A DNA stretch of 64,000 nucleotides from Xiphydria camelus (Eukaryota; Arthropoda; Insecta; Hymenoptera; Xiphydriidae): NCBI GenBank assembly GCA_963678675.1, contig OY783191.1, positions 17,203,096 to 17,267,095 of the forward strand. The letters run 5' to 3'. Position numbers and translations under genes: made by a program. Numbering within the stretch: position 1 is the stretch's first letter; each line of letters begins with the position of its first letter. This document shows, piece after piece, positions 1 through 9,600 of this stretch. The notes beneath the pieces are model-generated. The model saw nothing but the letters and a program-made list of their open reading frames with translations. It was not told where the DNA came from and did not search any database.

Positions 1-1
1 T

Positions 2-73
2 GACTTTAAGGCTGAAGACGAGGACGACGATATCGACGTTGACGAAGACATCCGGGGGCGTATGTCATTGTAG
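2..73 (+). CDS. 3' end of an acidic ORF entering from the left
   Basis: An open frame enters from the window edge and stops at TAG 71-73. The residues are strongly acidic (repeated E, D and DVDED) and end in RGRMSL. It could be the C-terminal tail of a retroelement polyprotein or of an unrelated gene. Too little is present to choose, and no domain is visible. Confidence 0.3.
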   Translation, partial: DFKAEDEDDDIDVDEDIRGRMSL

Positions 74-185
74 GATGGCCGAGTTGTGGGGTGCGAGCCA
101 TGACGAGGCGGTGGGCCGAGGCGACGCGCCCGTCGCCCAAGGGATCAAGCAAGAGTCCAAAAGGAAGACGTGGCTAGGAGATAAG

Positions 186-530
186 TTAGTTGTTAAGAAG
201 CCGCGAGGTGAACCGGTCGTGCTGCTTGTCGATAAGCTGGAATCTCACACTAGAAGTTTGAAATTTAACATTTCCGTTACACTTTCGACATTTTACTAAT
301 TCACATATTGCTGCAAAAACAGTTATAAAATTGATGATTCGATATTGGATCGAATCATCTTGCGCCATAATAATTTCCTTTTGATTCTTCAATTTTTTCA
401 CCGACGCACTGAATACACTTTCCTCGGTTTCTGCTGTTTGCGGATTAAAACTTTGTTTTCTTTTTCGCGGCCGATCTTTACGTTGTTGTCCTTTATCGCG
501 TGCCTGTCGACTTGTTTTATGTGGATTCAT
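186..530 (-). pseudogene. possible N-terminal fragment of a Mutator-type insect transposase
   Basis: The 114-codon minus-strand ORF begins with a basic segment rich in K/R/Q (residues 5-30). Around residues 70-95 it has an isoleucine/valine-rich segment leading to a CRKC pair in a KCRKCNGNVKF context. From memory this layout resembles the start of the Mutator-like proteins common in insect genomes, where a CxxC pair precedes the catalytic region. Only the N-terminus is present: the frame ends at 186 with no DDE region. The family assignment is inference and weak. Confidence 0.3.
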
Positions 531-681
531 CGTTTATATACTCAATTTTGTATAGGAAAAATAAATTTGACACATAGCGTCCGTAACAGTTCACGACTCG
601 TAAACCATTGATACAATGGCATTTCTATTCCTAACTGTACGAAAATATTTCTTAAAATGATTGAATGATAGATAATATATA

Positions 682-2024
682 AAGGCGCGTCCTGACTGAG
701 TCGACAGTGTCGATCGACACGGCAGTCGACTTGGTCGATCGAAATATTTTGTCGATCGACATGTCGACTGGTTTTCCACGAGTTGTCGGTAAACATTAAA
801 GGGTAGTCGAGTCGAACGCAGAGGGTCCGGCAAGGCGGGCGGTTGTTTCGGCAGCGGTGCAATGATATGGGAAAACAATTTATCGTTAGTTAATAAATGT
901 AATTTCAAGTATTGCGAAATAAATATTTCGTTAGGACAAGAAAATATACGTATGTTAATCATTAAAATGTTTATTTTGTTGCCTTAACAGTTGCTTTAAA
1001 AGATTTTGTCAAATAAAAAATTGTAATAGTTAATGAATATTTATTTGGTCCACCGAAATGACTATTTTGCCATGTTCAAGCAAACATTTATTAACTACGA
1101 ATAAAATGTTTTCTTGGTGCGTAATGTATGTGTTACTTATAATTTTCTATTTATATTGCAATATTTCATTGTATAGTTACAGGAGGAAGAGAATTTAACT
1201 AAAATGTAGGCTATTCTGTAGTGAAAAACGCTATAAGTTGTTGGAAACTTGAGGAAAATTGCACATGGCAAAGCAAGAAGAATTCGCAAAAAATTATTTC
1301 AATGAAATGACGTTTATCGTCTCCGTTTTTTCGTTTATTATTTTATTTCGCTCGAATTTTATTCACCGAGATGAATTAAGACTTTTTTTATCAAATAATT
1401 TTCCATGACTTTACTCTACGCAGGAAATAACACAACTGTGCATGACAATATGCGTTTAGCCGGCTCAGCCCACGAATTTCGTGCACTGTGTTGTCTGAGC
1501 TGATTTTTGGCGATGCTCAAAGGCCGCCCCAAACTGTTCGCTTCGTGTAGACGCTAAATTACTTGGCTCATGCTCGAATGCTTATTTTTTTATTTGTGTT
1601 CCGTCGCACGATAGACGGAATTCAGAATATCGGTTCGTACCGTTCGAGAGCACCGCGATCTAAATACCTCACTAGCAAACGATATATTTCGGCGAAAGCG
1701 GCAAATGCGCTTGCAGTCCCGCACATTTCCCGAAAATTTTAATCGATACCGCTATACGTGGAATACTAAATCTGTCTTGTAAAGGAGAGAATGACGAATT
1801 CAATATAGATGACCATTCGGGAAGACCAATCCAACCGAGGGCCCGTTTACGCCGGGGGTCGGAACATACCGCCCGCCTTGTAGACCCGTCGACTCGACTA
1901 CCCTTTGATGTTTACCGACAAACCAGCCGACATGCCGGTCGACAAAATCCAGTCGACAAATTCTAGTCGAAAGTGTCGATCGACTCTGTCGACTGAAAAT
2001 GTCGACTCAGTCAGGACGCGCCTT
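682..2024. mobile_element. 1.34-kb non-autonomous element with ~160-bp TIRs
   Basis: The outer 25 bp at 682-706 and 2000-2024 are perfect inverted complements, starting AAGGCGCGTCCTGACTGAG. Similarity continues inward for about 160 bp: 783-843 matches the reverse complement of 1868-1925. Both arms are dense in GTCGAC and TCGATCGA palindromes. The roughly 1-kb interior (844-1867) has no supported coding sequence. I found no clear TSD. Long TIRs without a gene fit a deletion derivative of a DNA transposon; the superfamily is not assigned. Confidence 0.75.
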
Positions 2025-2732
2025 AACACGTACTTCACCTTTTAAACAGGTCAGCAGGCTAACGGGAATAATAGACTAGTTAGGGACAGAGTGTCTGGCG
2101 GGTCGATTGCGACCGCCGCGCGACGGAGTGCATCATTCCCTTTGGCGGTCGAAAAAAATAGGTTCCTAATCTCGTATCGACTTAAAACTTTGGAATTGAA
2201 TAGTCAAAGAACCATACCTTCGCCTGGTTACATTTTTCAAAAATCGATTTTTTCGAGTTTTATGACTGCATGTAACCCCTTAAGCGTAACTCTGAAATTA
2301 TTGTTTGAGAAAAAAGTTTTAAACAAAACCTGTAGAGAATTGTATCCTCTACACTTTTCGCGTAATAACTACTTTTTCCCTAGGACGCGCTGGAAAGAAG
2401 ATAATGCAAAAAATCGGATTTGGACGCCATTTTGTTAATATGGCGGCGCTATTGTTATCGCTACGATTGTGCAAATTTAGTATGTCGTTCAGGATATGAA
2501 ACTGAGCTAAACTACCAAGTTTCAAAACTCCCTGAATTTTTTAAGGGTCAAACTCCCTATTGATTGGGCTAGAAACTAATATCATCGAAATCAATTAAAG
2601 AGAAGACGTCTGGAATAAACCCGTTTGGTTTATCGTAGGAAATTCGGTATAGGTATCAGTGTTCTCACTCCAACGGTGTCTCTCTGTCTCTCTATCTCCT
2701 CTCTCGCGCCACGCGCAAACGCGTCATAATTA
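2025..2732. other. unassigned interval
   Basis: AT-rich DNA with a C/T-rich simple stretch near 2675-2705. I see no supported gene, TIR pair or tandem repeat here. Confidence 0.5.
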
Positions 2733-2889
2733 AGGCGCAAACAGACTCAGCGAGAAGTCTCGGCGAGCCTTCTCGCCGAGAAGACTCGAGAACACCAGAA
2801 CCTGTCAAAATGTGCTCAGGCGAGAAACTATTCATATTCACGCTTCTCGGGCGTTCTCGGGGCTTTTCGGTGTGAATCTGGAGGCGCCT
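2733..2889. mobile_element. small palindromic MITE-like repeat
   Basis: The left end AGGCGCAAACAGACTC and the right end, read in reverse complement (AGGCGCCTCCAGATTCAC), are imperfect inverted repeats. The left is preceded by TTA. The interior is rich in CGAGAAG/CTTCTCG palindromes. The size and TTA context suggest a PIF/Harbinger-like MITE, but the right TSD is not clean. A pyrimidine-rich stretch without a gene follows to about 3060. Confidence 0.4.
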
Positions 2890-3129
2890 GTAGACGAACA
2901 ATCGCACTTTCTCACTTTGCACATCTTTTTTCTTACTCCAACAGCTGTCCCTCTCTTCCCCCTCCAACTCCCCCACCTCTCTTCCACCACGCCCCGCCCC
3001 CACCTCTCTTTCCCTTCATTCCTCGTATATACTTAACCCTACTGCTTGCTACCTTTCCCCTCCTTTCAGCGCGACGTTCTGTGTTCCATCTCCCTAAAAC
3101 ATTGCCTTTTCATAACGTTTCACTTTTCG

Positions 3130-3302
3130 TGGCGGTTTGAGAAATTATACCCTTAGCGCCACATAAGGTTTCACTTTAAAAATTCTATACTCAAGGGTAT
3201 CAAATGCTTTGATAAAGTCCAAGTAAATAACATACGCCTAACCACAATCATCAAGAATAGTACAGAACCCAAGTGATATTTGTTGAAAATTAAGGAAGGT
3301 GT
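3130..3302 (-). pseudogene. LINE (non-LTR retrotransposon) reverse transcriptase fragment
   Basis: Read on the minus strand, one frame encodes VIYLDFIKAFDTLEYRIF, the characteristic first catalytic-aspartate block (xxxDFxKAFD) of non-LTR reverse transcriptases. Just upstream is a short leader containing CTILDD. The frame carries a TAG just before the block and a TAA about 12 codons after it, so this is a decayed fragment about 170 bp long. The second catalytic block (xADD) is absent. Confidence 0.65.
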
Positions 3303-3329
3303 GAGGCATTCATGCCAACTGAACACTCT

Positions 3330-4290
3330 TCCAAAAAAATGTTTTTGGATCTTGATGGAATTGAAAATATTGATTAGTATCCCACATAAAAAAATACAAG
3401 TTTGGTGATTTGCCTTAATTTGGCGATTTGAAAAAATAACGGTACTTTAGAATCCAAAAAAAATGGTCGTACACGTATACATTCAATGATCTCTATCTCC
3501 GAAAATAACGATCGTAAAAGAAATGTTTCAGAATAACTTTCTTCAAAAAGAATTGCACTTTTCGAGATTTTTTATTTCGCAAAAAATGATTTCTTTGAGT
3601 AAATAATTTTGCAATTAAGTTCCATTTTCAATAAATCTAGGCAATGAACCCGTTCTAAAAATTGTTAAAAATTATTATTGAATTCCTTGGACTTTTTTTT
3701 CTAAAGGATGCGTTATTTCCAAAAATGGATCACTTATAACTAGCATCTTGACAAATTAAAAAAGAGAGCGATACGCCAGCCGCCGGGTCGTCAGACCGAA
3801 AGGATCCCGGCTTTGTTCGAGCCTTCCGAGTAAAAATTTCATCCACGATTCATGACCATGGCTTGATCACGTAATTCGGAACTCGATTGGGTTGTGTTAG
3901 GGACTTGATAAGGACTTTGCTAGGCGTGCAACGCAGTTTTCTTTCCCGGTATAGTGTAAATATTGTCATCTTTTGAAACAATATATCCTTTAAAGAAATG
4001 TCTAAGAAACTCCTTTTTAATTTTGTCCAATATTTAAAAAGCGCCAATCTTCTAGATTTATTATACATAAAAATTTTATCGCGAAACTATTTATAGGAAA
4101 CTCTTTCTTGCAAAATAAAAGTTCCATCAGGAAGAGTAAATAGTTTCTTCCGAAGAACATGTTCTGAAGCTTGTTCCTCCAATGATTGACATTTTTGATG
4201 ACAGAAGTCGTTGAAAGTACATGTGTGCACCAGTACGTGGTCCGCCAGTAGAAATTTGTTCGGGCATACCCAACGTCGCATAAAGACATG
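3330..4290. repeat. imperfect foldback repeat, with a second copy of one arm at 25150-25640
   Basis: The segment 3460-3840 is an imperfect inverted copy of 3990-4290 (shared blocks include CTAGATTTATT and GAAGATTCTGAAGC-like text). A further copy of the arm lies at 25150-25640 in the opposite orientation to 3330-3840. The centre (about 3780-3990) carries a GC-rich stretch with CCGGGTCGTCAGACC, related to GACGACCCGGCAGC at 25195. No coding sequence is supported in any copy. Confidence 0.6.
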
Positions 4291-4299
4291 ATCAGATGG

Positions 4300-5241
4300 T
4301 ATTACAATTCAGCTTTATTTAGAGAATCCCGCTCTGCACCCGATCAGGTCACACAGACACACACACATGTTCGAAACTACGTACTAGTAGTCCGGGAGGT
4401 AGGGGCTTTTTCAGGTAGTTTTTTCATGACGGCTAGTTTTAATGCCGGGTTTATACGCTTGCCAAATCTCGACAAGCCATCACAAATTCAAACGTGTGTG
4501 AATAGCGCGTTTGGCTTTGCTTGTGTAGGCTTGCTAGCACTTGTCGCCGATCCGACCGAGTGTCGGTTTTTGGCACAAATCAAAGGAAGTTAACGGTAAG
4601 CGCTTGCGAAGCGTTTACACGTTTATATCTATATATGTATATATAGAAGGTAGATGATGAGCCGTGTACATTTGTTAATATTTTTCAGTGGGGTACACTT
4701 CCGATGTAATTGGAAATATTGTTATTAAGGACATTCCAATGAAAAAAATGAGCAAAAAATTGGAGGTGTTCAAATTAATTATAACCTAAAAAAATTGTTT
4801 AAAAACTTCATACATTTTTTTTGGTCGAATTTTCAAAAAAAAATTCACGACATTTTTTGGAATTGGTTCTTCAGAAACAGTAACATATATTTTTTTCATG
4901 AAAATCGGTCGAGCCGTTCCGGAGAAAAAGCTATTTTTCGGTTTTACTTCCCCCCCTCATAGCTCCCCTCCTATAGCGATTAGGGGTCTAAAAATTTAGG
5001 AGATTTAGTTTCTCATAGATGCCTATCGATTATATAAATTTGGTGCTGATACACGTGGGGGCAGATTTCACATGCTTATTCCGCTAGGCCCTTTTTGAAA
5101 ATTTTACTGCAAGTATTTTTTTTTAGTATTTAGTACAATAAAATGTAATAATTGTAGCTAAGGAAGTAATTGCTACTTTGTTGGTGTAATTAAATTAACT
5201 GAATTAATTTGTTCTACATACTTTCTTCTTTATATCTATAT
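4300..5241. other. unassigned interval
   Basis: Holds a short CA-repeat near 4353, a left-end-like motif GCCGGGTTTATACGC near 4444 and an AT microsatellite near 4625-4645, then AT-rich DNA. A convincing right partner for the 4444 motif was not found. No gene is supported. Confidence 0.4.
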
Positions 5242-5482
5242 TAGCCCCAATAGCCAAGCGTGACTTTCACCCAAGCGTCACGCGGTGGCGTCACTGACAA
5301 TGAGTCACGTTACTCTGATGCCACAGTGAGGATCCGGAGTGCGAGTTTTTGCCACAACGGAATACTTGATCCTGATTGGTCTATTCGCCGACGCCTTACG
5401 GAATTTTTATTCGCGTCGGACACCGCCGTATGGTGGCGTTTCGTTCTTCCTAAGACGGCCGTCGTTACGTACCGAATGCCAA

Positions 5483-6116
5483 GATAACCATGCAACGTAA
5501 ACAAAGTATTTGTAAATAAAAGTTGTTTAAGAGTGCAAGTGCAATAAACCCAATTCATAAGTGATGAATATCGGTATCGAAGATATCTTGTCAATTCTAG
5601 GAGAGTCAAAAATGCTGCTAGTGGAAGGAGAAGCAGTGTTGAAAGCAGTTTGTATTTTCCTACGGAATCAAAATAGAAAGGAAAATGCAGTGAAAATCGT
5701 CGCTTCTTGCATACAATCGTCACATGTAACAAGTGCTCCTCACGAAGTTGAAGTGAACATCTTACTGGTAAACAACAATAAAGAAGTAACGTGCAAGTGC
5801 AGCTGGGCCAGAGGAAGACGCAAACATGTTTTTGCAACGCTTCTGTACATAAATCAGTAGGGCAAATAATACCATGTTACGATTGTACGCAAGAAGCGAT
5901 GATTTTCACTGCATTTTGGTTTCTCTTTTTGATTCCGCAGGAAAATACAAACCTGCTTTCAATACCGCTTCTCCTTCCACTAGCGGAATTTTTGACTCCT
6001 AGAATTGATAAGATATCTTCGATACCGATATTCATCACTTATGAATTGGGTTTATTGCATTTGCACTTTTAAAACTACTTTTATTTACAAATTCTTTGTT
6101 TATGTTACGTGGTTAT
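5483..6116. repeat. foldback inside copy 1 (arms ~250 bp, loop ~130 bp)
   Basis: 5483-5735 is an imperfect inverted copy of 5865-6116, from AACGTAAACAAAG outside to ATACAATCGT inside. The second tRNA-like element (17455-18718) lacks it, so it was either gained by this copy or lost from the other. Part of the arm and the loop are coding-like (see the SWIM entry). Confidence 0.75.
5561..5860 (+). pseudogene. SWIM-type zinc-finger-like fragment
   Basis: A 99-codon frame ends with VTCKCSWARGRRKHVFATLLY. The CxC followed about nine residues later by KH and an aliphatic run recalls the SWIM zinc finger (CxC...CxH) found in several transposon-associated insect proteins; the third cysteine is replaced by R. 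The first ~57 codons lie in one foldback arm and the finger lies in the loop. It has no catalytic domain and is probably a captured fragment. Confidence 0.45.
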
Positions 6117-6242
6117 GTTGACATTTATTTTGAAAAAGAAAAATCAAATTATTTTACAAAATGTAATGAGAACCTTCGAGAGCAGTCACTGTCATGTCCG
6201 GTTTCTATATTATGACCGGAGTGGAGCAACACCGCGCTCGAA

Positions 6243-6337
6243 GAGTCGGTGGCTCAATTGGTAGAATGCGAAAGCATTCCCAGTTTTGAAGCATCTCGTA
6301 TCCTGAAGATCGCAGGTTCAAACCCCGGTAGGGTGTG
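6243..6337 (+). ncRNA. tRNA-like module (pseudo-tRNA, RNA polymerase III-type boxes)
   Basis: GGTGGCTCAATTGG (from 6249) matches a tRNA D-arm/box A and GGTTCAAACCC (6315-6325) matches a T-arm/box B. The acceptor ends do not pair convincingly and the region between the boxes is longer than in a normal tRNA. A run of nine A follows. This fits a tRNA-derived SINE head captured in a DNA element rather than a working tRNA gene. Confidence 0.55.
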
Positions 6338-6931
6338 AAAAAAAAAGCGACACTACTAGGCGGGTGGCAGGCGGCAGCACTGCACGGGCACACAGTGAAA
6401 AACCTCGGTAGTCACTGCGTGCAAAATCCTACTTTATGCTTTTGCAAAATCCTACTTTATCCACTTTGTACACTGCGTGATGCCACAGTGGTACCCCAGT
6501 GGGCACGCACCAAGACATCACTGTGATGTTTCTCAAAGTCACCGCGTGGTCCCACAGTGCCACCACTGTGAAGCCACCTGACTATCGGGGAGGGGAGTGT
6601 CGGGTAAAATGGGCCGGGTGGGTAAAGTGGGCCCCTGCGATATTCATATAGGAAATCGCAATTTTTTTCCATTTATTTTGCATTTTTATGGTTTCTTTTT
6701 ACTGAATCCAATGGTATTTTCTCCATACTGTAAAATTAAATCTGAAGTGGCCCACATTACCCTACCTTCCCCTACAAAAATTATATTTACAATATTGTAC
6801 AAAGAACTTTCTTCTCTTTAGCTAAAAAAAAGAAAGAAATAAAAATAAAAATTTTTGTCATTTAAAAATTATATTTTTACTGTAGTGAGATTTATATTTT
6901 TCTCTCAGTGTGAAGAATAAAAATCAGCAAA

Positions 6932-7264
6932 TTGACTGTTCTTTGTGAGAGTTTAAAGAAAATTAAATTTTTGTTTAGTTTAGCTGAAGAGGCAGGAACA
7001 AGCAAATCGTCAGATCAAGATGCAGTCCCATGTGCAGGTGGAGCTGAGGAAGGAAAAACTCAGGAATCTGCAGCTCAGGAAGGTACAACTGAGGAAGATA
7101 AAACTCAGGAAGCTGCTGCTCAGGAAAGTACAGCTGAGGAAGGTAACATTCAGGAAGGTTACATTCAGGAAGGTGAAACTCAGGAAGATGAAACTGAAGA
7201 AGCTGAAAGTCAGGAAGCGGAGGAAGAGGAAGCAACGACAGAAGACGATTACACAGGCCTGTGA
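6932..7264 (+). CDS. acidic pentapeptide-repeat ORF
   Basis: The frame encodes a low-complexity acidic protein built from a five-residue unit of the form (A/T/I)-(Q/E)-E-(G/A/D/S)-X, ending EEEEATTEDDYTGL. The likely coding part begins after TTTGTTTAG at about 6980, which looks like a splice acceptor, so this may be a terminal exon rather than a single ORF; the upstream ATG at 6932 is not strongly supported. No known domain is visible and no function is proposed. Confidence 0.35.
   Translation: MTVLCESLKKIKFLFSLAEEAGTSKSSDQDAVPCAGGAEEGKTQESAAQEGTTEEDKTQEAAAQESTAEEGNIQEGYIQEGETQEDETEEAESQEAEEEEATTEDDYTGL
7043..7222 (+). repeat. 15-bp minisatellite, 12 units
   Basis: Twelve tandem units of the type GCTCAGGAAGGTACA run without indels and keep the pentapeptide frame of the surrounding ORF. 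Most unit-to-unit variation falls at codon positions 1, 4 and 5. Confidence 0.85.
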
Positions 7265-7482
7265 AATTAAAGTTTTTGAAAAATACAAGAGAAGTTTTTG
7301 CTGATTTGTATGTTATTTGGTGTGCTGATTTCTAAAATGACCTCCATTTTTTCCATCACGTCAGGATTTTTTGTAAAATCGATATCGCTATTTTTGTTGG
7401 AATCCTATTTGAAAATTAATTATCTCGAACAATTTTGCGTACTATCTGGCACGCAACAGTGGTTTTTATCTATTGAAATATA

Positions 7483-9142
7483 CACTGCCCTGCAAAAGTT
7501 TGGACTCACTTAGAAAAATCGTTTTTTTTTGTATTTATCGCTTTAATTATCGTTCCCAGACAGTTTCATACAACGTATTTGTTTAGAATAACATTTTATT
7601 AATAAGTAATAAACATTTACTTGTGATATTCTTGAGTTTTTTTCTGGAAAAAATTGAGAAAATCAATCCAGCCGTTTTTCATCAATATGTTGGCCTTTCG
7701 ATTTGATGATTGCCCTACAAATTCTAGGCATTCTTTCCACCAATTTCTGAAGTCTTTCTGGTTGCAATCGTTGCCAAGCCTGCTGAAGACATTGCCACAA
7801 GTGAGATTCGCTGGTTGGATGCAGTTTCCGCACTTCTCTGTCCAACTCATCCCACAACAGTTCGATAGGATTTGCATCCGGCGACTGTGGTGGCCATTCC
7901 ATGAATTTAAGAGTGCGTGCAGCTTCTTTCGATGTTAAATAGTTCGTACAAAGTTTTGAAGTATGTTTAGGGTCGTTATCTTGCTGAAATACAAACCCCT
8001 CTCCTATCAAATCGGTGCCAGATGGAATAGCGCTTCGCTGAAGTAGCCGGTGATAGTCTTCTTTCCGCATTTTTCCGTCGATTTTTACCAAGGTGCCGAC
8101 ACCAGCGTAGCAGAAACAACCCCATACCATCACACTACCACCGCCAAACTTAACTGTTGGCTTTACACATTGAGGTGCGTGCCGTTCATCAGATTTTCTG
8201 CGGCAGTACATTCGCCGTTGGCTACAGAAAATTTCAAATTTGGACTCATCGGTCCATAACACCTGTTTCCATTGTTCGATAGACCAATTTTTGTGTTCTC
8301 TTGCCCATTTGAGTCGTTTACGGACGTTTACCGATCGCAACAATGGTTTTTTTGGCAGCGACCCGTCCATACAAACCGACATCATGCAACCGACGTGTGA
8401 CCGTTGTATCGGAGATCGGCTTCGGTAGCGTTTGATTGATCTCGGCTCTGATATCTGGCACTGTTTTGAGTCTGGACCGCTTACTTAACACTTGTATAAG
8501 TCTATCATCACTTTTTGTCGTCTTTCTGGGTCGGCCCGAGCGTTTCCTGTCGAAAAACGATTTGGTTTCAGCGAATATCTCCAATGTTGTACAGACTCCT
8601 TTCTGTGAAACTCCCACTGTTTGTGCAATTTTTCGCTGCGAATGGCCGGTTTCACTTAAAATTACTATCTGAGCACGTTTTTCTTTCGCTATTTGCTTTG
8701 CTCTTGCCATTTTCAAGACTATAGACACAATTTTGCAGGAGCAATATTGATGAAAATATTGTGCAATGAGCAACTGTCTTTCAAGTGTCAAAGTGACGAA
8801 ATTTGAGGTTATTGTACAGACAATCGACGGCAGATGGGGTTCGAAGTCATTGGTGCGCATTTTGAAGTATCGGTGGATTGAGCAAAAATTGATTCGAGGT
8901 AAAAAAAATGTTGAAGTAATTAAAAATGATATTTTAATATTGTCGATTTTTCAATATTTTAAAATAAACATACTTTAATACAATAAATAAATGATAATTA
9001 AAAGAAAACGCTCAAAAGTTATCAATACAATATTGTTCTGAACAAATACGTTGTATAAAAAGGTCTGAGAACGATAATTAAAGCGATAAATACAAAAAAA
9101 AAACAATTTTTCTAAGTGAGTCCAAACTTTTGCAGGGCAGTG
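7483..9142 (-). mobile_element. Tc1-like transposon, near complete
   Basis: The ends CACTGCCCTGCAAAAGTTTG and CAAACTTTTGCAGGGCAGTG are perfect inverted repeats flanked by TA (7481-7482, 9143-9144). Inverted similarity continues inward for over 100 bp (both sides carry CGTTCTCAGAC/GTTCCCAGACAG and TACAACGTATTTGTT-type blocks). The total length of 1660 bp is typical of a full Tc1 element with one transposase gene. Confidence 0.92.
7663..8710 (-). pseudogene. Tc1-type transposase, one frameshift
   Basis: The likely start is the ATG at 8710 (MARAKQIAKEKR), because upstream codons lie in the untranslated leader. The N-terminal part holds the helix-turn-helix (GHSQRKIAQTVGVSQKGV) and a GRPRKTT AT-hook-like linker. 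The C-terminal part holds the catalytic blocks WTDESKF, FQQDNDPKHTSK and PDANPIELLWDE. By my count 38 residues lie between the Asp of QQD and the Glu of NPIE, longer than the classic 34. The two halves are in different frames; the shift falls at a run of seven A on the coding strand (8347-8353). Length without the shift would be about 350 residues, normal for Tc1. Confidence 0.88.
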
Positions 9143-9245
9143 TATGTAAAATAATTGATTCTTGGTGAGGAAAATTAATTTTTCAGCAATCGATTATTTT
9201 GTATAGGTTTAAATGGATGAAAACCACTGTTACCAGATCGCAGGA

Positions 9246-9553
9246 GCCGCCTCTGATCGAGAGGAAAACTGAACGTTCCCTTGGGTTTAAACTTAAATAC
9301 ATCAACTTATGGTGTAGTTTCTAGAGAAAAATCACCAACATACTATTTTAATTTGTTTTTATTAAGATAAGTTACATGAAATAGGTTATCGACCAAGAGT
9401 TTGAAAGTTAGAAATGTTCATAAAAATCCAAGTAAACTTGAATTTTTCAAGAAAACTTGACGTGATAGAACTTTTTTATTATCCTTTTTTAAATCAACAC
9501 AAAAAAATACATAAAGTTCAGTTGTCACTGCCCTTGTATTTTTTTCCTCGCAG
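9246..9553. other. non-coding stretch, probably an intron of the decayed gene downstream
   Basis: AT-rich sequence with no supported ORF. It ends in a pyrimidine-rich tract and CAG (TTTTTTTCCTCGCAG, ending 9553), a good splice acceptor directly before coding-like sequence. Confidence 0.4.
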
Positions 9554-9600
9554 GCCTGTGTTATCATTCTGAAGTATTGCAATCAGTACCAGAACATGTA
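9554..9600 (+). pseudogene. decayed multi-exon transposon-type gene, part 1
   Basis: After the acceptor at 9553 the frame reads LCYHSEVLQSVPEHV and continues, once the element 9601-10535 is removed, into 10536. From memory the protein belongs to a large unclassified repetitive family of insects and other animals, whose members share blocks such as VILYHKVCKLNY, VAFNHFDRFV.T.TGKDTLH, and GKHFNRCKR. Its biochemical function is not known to me. Parts 2-5 are listed separately. Confidence 0.5.

Larger units (their letters stand above)
5245..6590. mobile_element. tRNA-like-bearing TIR element, copy 1 (2-bp TSD AG)
   Basis: Ends are CCCCAATAGCC at the left and GACTATCGGGG at the right, flanked by AG (5243-5244 and 6591-6592). 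It shares its ends, a middle block (TTTTGAAAAAGAAA, then ATCAAATTATTTT), a tRNA-like module and the following GACACT...TAGGCGG tract with the copy at 17455-18718. Both ends hold many CACNGTG-type motifs, arranged like the subterminal repeats of CACTA/EnSpm elements; that superfamily is only a guess, since a 2-bp non-TA TSD is unusual. This copy contains a large foldback with a SWIM-like fragment. Confidence 0.7.
5244..6772. mobile_element. pogo/Tc1-mariner-type MITE, split by the element 5245-6590
   Basis: Removing 5245-6592 joins TTAG to GGGAGTGTCGGG and rebuilds a left end TA+GGGGAGTGTCGGGTAAAATGG. The right end, read in reverse complement from 6774, is TA+GGGGAAGGTAGGGTAATGTGG. The two ends match as inverted repeats flanked by TA, giving a ~181-bp MITE whose first base was separated from the rest by the later insertion. 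A second, subterminal GGGTAAAGTGGGCC copy lies at about 6620. Confidence 0.65.
7450..9245. repeat. hairpin repeat interrupted by the Tc1-like element
   Basis: AACAGTGGTTTTTATC (from about 7454) and GATGAAAACCACTGTTA (from about 9217) are inverted. After removing 7483-9144, the inner parts TGTAAAATAATTGATTC and GCAATCGATTATTTTGTA also pair, giving a stem of about 50-55 bp with a short loop. The Tc1 element therefore landed in one arm of a small palindromic repeat. Confidence 0.6.

Noticed and set aside
6243..6337. Functional tRNA gene
   Set aside because: Boxes A and B are present but the acceptor stem does not pair and the middle is too long; also repeated in a transposon.
7010..7304. Alternative-frame ORFs over the 15-bp repeat (Arg/Lys/Leu-rich and Phe/Leu-rich)
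   Set aside because: A repeat whose unit is a multiple of three stays open in several frames; only the acidic frame has a plausible acceptor and stop.
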